Notes under the pieces: generated by a model | Database searches by the model: none | What the model was told of the DNA's origin: nothing | What the model saw: the letters and a program-made list of their open reading frames with translations, nothing else | Made by a program: the position numbers and the translations under genes | In this document: positions 4,977-8,788 of the stretch, in pieces | Layout of the letters: each line of letters opens with the position of its first letter | Position numbering within the stretch: position 1 is the stretch's first letter | Source: Parcubacteria group bacterium | GTDB lineage: Bacteria; Patescibacteria; ABY1; Buchananbacterales; UBA6539 | Assembly: GCA_002687175.1 (NCBI GenBank) | Contig: NYZP01000026.1 | Location: 1-8,788 of the forward strand | Direction of reading: 5' to 3' | Length of the DNA: 8,788 nt

Positions 4977-6254
4977 ATGAGTCGTGACGCCGATCTATCG
5001 ACTTATACGTGTCAAAGATGCAATATCACTGTTCCTCAAAAAGATAGAGATCATCACGAAATGTATTGTGGGTATGTACCAAAACTTGAGGAAATGATTG
5101 ATATGATTCCTTGTGAATATTGTGAAATGCTTGTCAAATTCGACAAATACACCGATCATATCGAACGTTGTGGACGCCCCCAACGTGTCTTTTTTGCAAG
5201 ACAACAAGGGGGAACAGGAAGTGGGTCTCTTATCACACGAATTTTAAGTACACCAAGGCTTATCAACGATTTAAATACTATTATGCAACATCGTGTTACA
5301 ACAACCCAATCCCAATCTCCCACTCACCACCCTTCAGTACGATCATCGGTGACTCCAATGGACATTGATGACGATGATGACATGGAGGGTGAAGCCGAGA
5401 TTGATGATCCATTGGTGTATCAAGGATCTTCTGTGATTCCGTCTCCCCCATTGTCTCCGCCGCCGCCATCGCCTCCCCTTTCGTCCACATTGAGTACCCC
5501 TCCACCTCCGTTGATTGAGTCTCCACCCGAGTCGCCTCAAACCACAACGCCAGTAACTCCAGATAATATTATTTCAGAAGAACTTTTATCCACTATTCCA
5601 CTTCTTCAAATGCCTGATAATGTGACCATTCTTTCAACCCCGCATTCACCTTTTCGTACTGAACCGATCCGTACTCGAACAACATCATCTACATCATCGT
5701 CAAGTAGTTCACCCCCGTCGACGTTTCTTCCTCCGCCTCCTCTTCCCTTTCGGACTGTTACGCATTTTGTGGAAGACACTTTAAATACTATTATTTCCGA
5801 AGTGACTCAAACCAATCTCAATCCCAATACTTATGAGAATTTAAGTAATTTGGAGAATGTGGAGGTAGGTGTTGATGATATTGAATCGGTGGCCCCCATT
5901 ACCACGTCAAAACATGGTTCTCGATGTCCTATTTGTATGAATGATTTTCATATTGTTCGAAGAACCTTGTGTGGCCATCGATTTTGTCGACCATGTTTGG
6001 AGAGATGGTTAGATGCAAGTCGTCGATGCCCCATTTGCATGGTCTTTTTAGATGAAAAAACCATACCTCTTCCGACTTATAACGATCTGACAGAAAGCAG
6101 CGAAAGCATTGATCACACCGAATCGTCTCACCTTTTTAGCAGTACAGAAACGAATACAAGTGCAAGTGTAAATACAAGTGCAAATGCAAATATATGTCAT
6201 TATGATCCCAACACAATAGTGGTGTTTCATCCAATGGATGAAGATACAGAATAA
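4977..6254 (+). CDS. RING-finger protein with two N-terminal C2HC zinc fingers (probable E3 ubiquitin ligase)
   Basis: This 425-residue protein has two N-terminal zinc fingers with identical spacing Cys-x2-Cys-x11-His-x3-Cys: Cys12, Cys15, His27, Cys31 and Cys46, Cys49, His61, Cys65. The spacing fits the ZC2HC1-type finger and resembles TRAF/XAF1-like fingers. An acidic patch (129-144, five Asp in a row) and a long Pro/Ser/Thr-rich, probably disordered linker (about 145-260) follow. The C3HC4 RING is complete: Cys317, Cys320, Cys332, His334, Cys337, Cys340, Cys351, Cys354. RING proteins bring ubiquitin-loaded E2 enzymes to targets; giant viruses and poxviruses carry them to redirect host protein turnover. 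Here the zinc fingers are the likely target or nucleic acid binder (inference). The tail (381-405) is Ser/Thr/Asn-rich with an 18-bp repeat. The gene ends one base from the IMP dehydrogenase stop on the other strand. Confidence 0.9.
   Translation: MSRDADLSTYTCQRCNITVPQKDRDHHEMYCGYVPKLEEMIDMIPCEYCEMLVKFDKYTDHIERCGRPQRVFFARQQGGTGSGSLITRILSTPRLINDLNTIMQHRVTTTQSQSPTHHPSVRSSVTPMDIDDDDDMEGEAEIDDPLVYQGSSVIPSPPLSPPPPSPPLSSTLSTPPPPLIESPPESPQTTTPVTPDNIISEELLSTIPLLQMPDNVTILSTPHSPFRTEPIRTRTTSSTSSSSSSPPSTFLPPPPLPFRTVTHFVEDTLNTIISEVTQTNLNPNTYENLSNLENVEVGVDDIESVAPITTSKHGSRCPICMNDFHIVRRTLCGHRFCRPCLERWLDASRRCPICMVFLDEKTIPLPTYNDLTESSESIDHTESSHLFSSTETNTSASVNTSANANICHYDPNTIVVFHPMDEDTE
6153..6188 (+). repeat. 18-bp tandem repeat in the RING gene tail
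   Basis: Two 18-base units (6153-6170 and 6171-6188) match at 16 positions and encode NTSASV and NTSANA. The unit is in frame, in a low-complexity Ser/Asn/Thr tail, and likely varies in copy number between relatives. Confidence 0.7.
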
Positions 6255-6255
6255 T

Positions 6256-7773
6256 CTAAATGTCGTTCATGTGTAAATGATGTACATCTCCTTCACGCAT
6301 AGCAGCCATGGACCTTAATTCAAAACAAACCTCCCCAGTGTCTGTTAAATGTTTTAAGTCTTGACAACATTGAACTCCAATGTCTTGAAGACCGATTTGA
6401 AGACCTTTTCTTAAATAGGGCATATAATCTTGTAAACTGCCTTTACTTGCTACATATCCTGAAACGCCTTGTGCGATTTGGACATCTGACGAATGAGGGG
6501 GTGATTTCGATAATGACGGTAAATATCGAGCCATAGCAGATTCTGATGCTTTAAAGGCTTCTAAACTTCCCATTCCTCTATATTTTTTCAATCGCGCGCC
6601 ATTTTTCAGGATGTAATTGCCTGGTGCCTCATCTGTTCCAGCAAACATAGACCCCATCATTACAGTACTTGCACCGATGGCTAATGCTTTCACAATATGT
6701 CCAATGGACGTGATGCCACCATCTGCAATGACAGGTATGCCATATGCTGACGCTAACTGTGCCACACGATAAACAGCTGTCCCTTGTGCCCTCCCTACCC
6801 CACATACGCTTTGTGTAGTACAAATGGAACCAATTCCCATCCCGACACGCAGACCATCCACTCCTGCATCAATGAGGTATTGAGCCTGTTTTTGTGTAAC
6901 TACATTCCCACCAATCACATCAATGTCAGGAAATTTATGTTTGAGCCACTGAATCACTTCTAATTGGTAAAAGGAACATCCTTGAGCTGAGTCAACCACA
7001 ATTACATCAACACCTCCTTTCACTAAACGGGTTGCACGTTCCCGAGCATCTTGATGTGTTGATATAGCTGCTCCTACTAACAATTGTTTTGTTTTCCAGT
7101 TCTTCGATGCCAACGGGTATGTACGTATATTCCTTAAGTCCTTTCTACAAAGGATGGCGTGAAGTTCATGATTGTCATTCACAATGGGTAGTAATGATTG
7201 TTGTGGATTTCTTTTCAGTATGTCGTTTGCGATATGAAGTTTGACGGTATGATTTGCTGTGGCAAAGGAGATTACCATTATATTGGATAGCGGGAGTGTT
7301 GTGTCATTGATAAAGTCGATAGAGGATTGATCGATGATTCCTATTAATTTCGATCCTACTTTCCCGTCTTCAGTGATGGGAAAGCTTGAATAATGGTATT
7401 GATTATAGGCTTTGTGAATATCGGCGATCGTATCGGAAGGACTTAGAACAATTGGGTTATAGATGAAACCATTATTGAAGCGTTTTACTTTTTTGATTTC
7501 GTCTACTTGTTGGTCGATGGAGCAGTTGCAATGCACAATGCCAATGCCTCCTTGAAGAGCCATTTGAATTGCCATTTTTGATTCTGTGACGGTGTCCATG
7601 GGGGAGCTGACCAAAGGTACTTTTAATCGGATGTTTTTTGTGAGGGGTGATGTTAAATCCACGTCTTTGGATGAAAACCCAATGTATCCTGGTAACAGAA
7701 TGATGTCGTCGTAAGTGTAGCCAATACAGCCGTTAAAAATATCGGATAAGGTGTGAGGCATATATGTGTACAT
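6256..7773 (-). CDS. IMP dehydrogenase, eukaryote-type, full length
   Basis: This 505-residue enzyme oxidises IMP to XMP with NAD+, the rate-limiting step of GTP synthesis. Length and order match the cellular enzyme (514 residues in human). The N terminus YTYDDIILLPGYI (19-31) and LVSSPMDTVTE (54-64) are typical; two CBS domains (Bateman module, about 105-215) are kept. The catalytic loop GIGSICTTQ (313-321) has Cys318; the IMP phosphate site IADGGI (349-354) and MMGSMFAGT (372-380), the block KKYRGMGS (396-403) and the flap Arg416-Tyr417 are present, as is AQGVSG (434-439). All catalytic residues therefore appear intact. The C terminus (EGDVHHLH) resembles animal and fungal enzymes more than bacterial ones, which suggests capture from a eukaryotic host. 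Ala263 replaces the second Ser of the usual DSSQG. It is divergent from RPB2 over 86 bases. A start at the second Met (7761) is also possible. Confidence 0.97.
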   Translation of the reverse strand: MYTYMPHTLSDIFNGCIGYTYDDIILLPGYIGFSSKDVDLTSPLTKNIRLKVPLVSSPMDTVTESKMAIQMALQGGIGIVHCNCSIDQQVDEIKKVKRFNNGFIYNPIVLSPSDTIADIHKAYNQYHYSSFPITEDGKVGSKLIGIIDQSSIDFINDTTLPLSNIMVISFATANHTVKLHIANDILKRNPQQSLLPIVNDNHELHAILCRKDLRNIRTYPLASKNWKTKQLLVGAAISTHQDARERATRLVKGGVDVIVVDSAQGCSFYQLEVIQWLKHKFPDIDVIGGNVVTQKQAQYLIDAGVDGLRVGMGIGSICTTQSVCGVGRAQGTAVYRVAQLASAYGIPVIADGGITSIGHIVKALAIGASTVMMGSMFAGTDEAPGNYILKNGARLKKYRGMGSLEAFKASESAMARYLPSLSKSPPHSSDVQIAQGVSGYVASKGSLQDYMPYLRKGLQIGLQDIGVQCCQDLKHLTDTGEVCFELRSMAAMREGDVHHLHMNDI

Positions 7774-7859
7774 GCCGAAAAAATCCTTCTATTTTTCCCT
7801 CCTAAAAATTGATTGATTACCTCGACGGAGCTTAAAGATTTAAAAATACTTTGAATGTA
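7774..7859. promoter_or_regulatory. Divergent promoter spacer between IMP dehydrogenase and RPB2
   Basis: This 86-base spacer serves both genes. It carries a perfect early motif for RPB2 (7804-7812). On the minus strand AAAAATAGA (7788-7796), one mismatch from the early motif, lies 14 bases before the IMP dehydrogenase ATG; this is close to the start and may be chance. Confidence 0.5.
7804..7812 (+). promoter_or_regulatory. Early promoter motif AAAAATTGA for RPB2
   Basis: A perfect AAAAATTGA lies 47 bases before the RPB2 ATG, followed by a partial copy (TTGATTGATT). Mimivirus places AAAATTGA mostly within 150 bases before early and late-early genes, among them transcription genes, so position and gene type agree. 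Confidence 0.7.
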
Positions 7860-8788
7860 ATGTTTCATTCACATTCCCCCCCTTTTGATTGCCATAAAGA
7901 TTCATGGGCTGTTATTCAAGCCTTTTTCCAGAGTTCAGACCATAAACAATTGGTGCGTCATCAAATCGATTCTTATAATGATTTCATTTTGAATAAAATA
8001 CCAAACATCATTGGTCAATTCAATCCTGTGACTATATGTCATGATTATGATTCAGAATCGAACAGATTTCATTATGAAATGCATGTGTTTTTTGGAAAGA
8101 CATCGATTGGTCCACCTAAGATTACTGAGAACAATGGTAGTTCTCATATCATGTATCCAAGTGAGGCGCGAAAACGCAATTTGTCTTATTCAGCAGCTCT
8201 TTACATTGATGTGACGTTTAAAATGAACAAACTTGAACAAGAATCCATGACAGTGTTGTTTAGTAAAACGTTTAAAAGAGTTTTGATTGGTCATATACCC
8301 ATCATGTTAAAATCTCAGTTCTGTGTTCTTCACGATAAAGGTCATAAAAACGATGCTTATTTTAGGGAATGTCAATACGATATGGGGGGGTATTTTATTA
8401 TCAATGGCAGTGAGAAAGTGATTGTGTCTCAAGAGTGTGTAGCAACCAACAAAGTGCTTGTTTTTGAAAGTAGTAAAAAGAGTACACGTTATTCTCATGT
8501 GGTTGAGATCAAAGCCATTCCAAAACACAAATTTACGACTCCTAAAAGTACTAGTATAAAAATCACGTCGAAAGAAGACCATCATGGTCAATATTTGCGG
8601 GTGTTTCTTCCAAACCTTAAATCAGAAATTCCCGTGTGTGTTCTGTTTCGAGCTCTAGGGATTCTGACGGACAAAGCCATTGCACGTCATATTATTTATG
8701 ATCTGGACAATCCCAATCATAAAACATTGATTCGTCTATTCAAGGCATCCATGATTGAAGCGGAACACATTCGAACGCAAGAAGAGGC
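7860..8788 (+). CDS. RPB2: DNA-directed RNA polymerase subunit 2 (RPB2), N-terminal part, cut by the right edge
   Basis: The frame is open from ATG 7860 to the window end (309 codons and two bases). It matches the protrusion and lobe of the second-largest subunit of RNA polymerase II: MYPSEARKRNLSYSAALYID (98-117) aligns with yeast RPB2 around its RNLTYSSGLFVDV, GHIPIMLKS (144-152) with GRLPIMLRS, CQYDMGGYFIINGSEKVIVS (171-190) with the near-invariant GGYFIINGSEKV block, and EIPVCVLFRALGI (256-268) with IPIVIIFRALGI. The catalytic parts (fork, hybrid-binding, wall) lie beyond the edge, so activity cannot be judged here. A virus-coded polymerase lets the virus transcribe in the cytoplasm or from the particle; chloroviruses and prasinoviruses lack it, which helps place this genome nearer mimivirus relatives. 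The ATG overlaps a preceding ATG-TAA at 7855-7860 and follows an early motif. Confidence 0.97.
   Translation, partial: MFHSHSPPFDCHKDSWAVIQAFFQSSDHKQLVRHQIDSYNDFILNKIPNIIGQFNPVTICHDYDSESNRFHYEMHVFFGKTSIGPPKITENNGSSHIMYPSEARKRNLSYSAALYIDVTFKMNKLEQESMTVLFSKTFKRVLIGHIPIMLKSQFCVLHDKGHKNDAYFRECQYDMGGYFIINGSEKVIVSQECVATNKVLVFESSKKSTRYSHVVEIKAIPKHKFTTPKSTSIKITSKEDHHGQYLRVFLPNLKSEIPVCVLFRALGILTDKAIARHIIYDLDNPNHKTLIRLFKASMIEAEHIRTQEE

Noticed and set aside
5296..5547. Two minus-strand frames opposite the RING linker
   Set aside because: They arise from the complement of the Pro/Ser-rich codons and have Arg/Trp/Gly-rich low-complexity products.
8307..8591. 94-codon minus-strand frame within RPB2
   Set aside because: It is antisense to strongly conserved RPB2 sequence and has no recognisable features.

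Overview
The window reads as part of a nucleocytoplasmic large DNA virus (giant virus) of a eukaryotic, probably protist or algal, host. Three genes make this firm: a double jelly-roll major capsid protein (MCP) carrying the standard N- and C-terminal signatures, the N-terminal third of the second-largest RNA polymerase II-type subunit (RPB2), and a eukaryote-type IMP dehydrogenase. Two perfect AAAAATTGA motifs (the early promoter element known from Mimivirus and Cafeteria roenbergensis virus) sit in the right orientation just upstream of two genes, and a perfect AT-rich hairpin follows the MCP gene. Together with the viral RNA polymerase, this points to the order Imitervirales (mimivirus relatives). 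That placement is inference; no tree was made.

Layout, left to right. 1-100: 36-bp tandem repeats, probably the 3' end of a + strand repeat protein that enters from the left. 65-496 (-): HNH nuclease-like protein with a Cys-rich, hydrophobic tail, overlapping the repeat gene tail to tail. 556-2115 (+): MCP. 2116-2406: the only sizeable intergenic stretch, with a TATA-like sequence, an 11-bp hairpin and a possible 49-codon ORF. 2407-3825 (+): membrane-anchored Sel1-like protein. 3822-4025 (-): small basic protein with its own early-type motif. 4061-4897 (-): very basic Lys/Arg/Pro-rich protein. 4977-6254 (+): protein with two zinc fingers and a RING domain. 6256-7773 (-): IMP dehydrogenase. 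7860 to the right edge (+): RPB2.

The genome is packed tightly: convergent pairs overlap by 36 or 4 bases or sit 1 base apart, and divergent pairs share short AT-rich spacers of 59, 79 and 86 bases. Starts in the ORF set that relied on GTG or TTG were moved to the first ATG, which in each case removes an implausible overlap. Functionally the window mixes virion structure (MCP, probably the Sel1-like and basic proteins), transcription (RPB2), GTP supply (IMP dehydrogenase) and likely host manipulation (RING protein). No RNA gene, CRISPR array or insertion sequence was seen.
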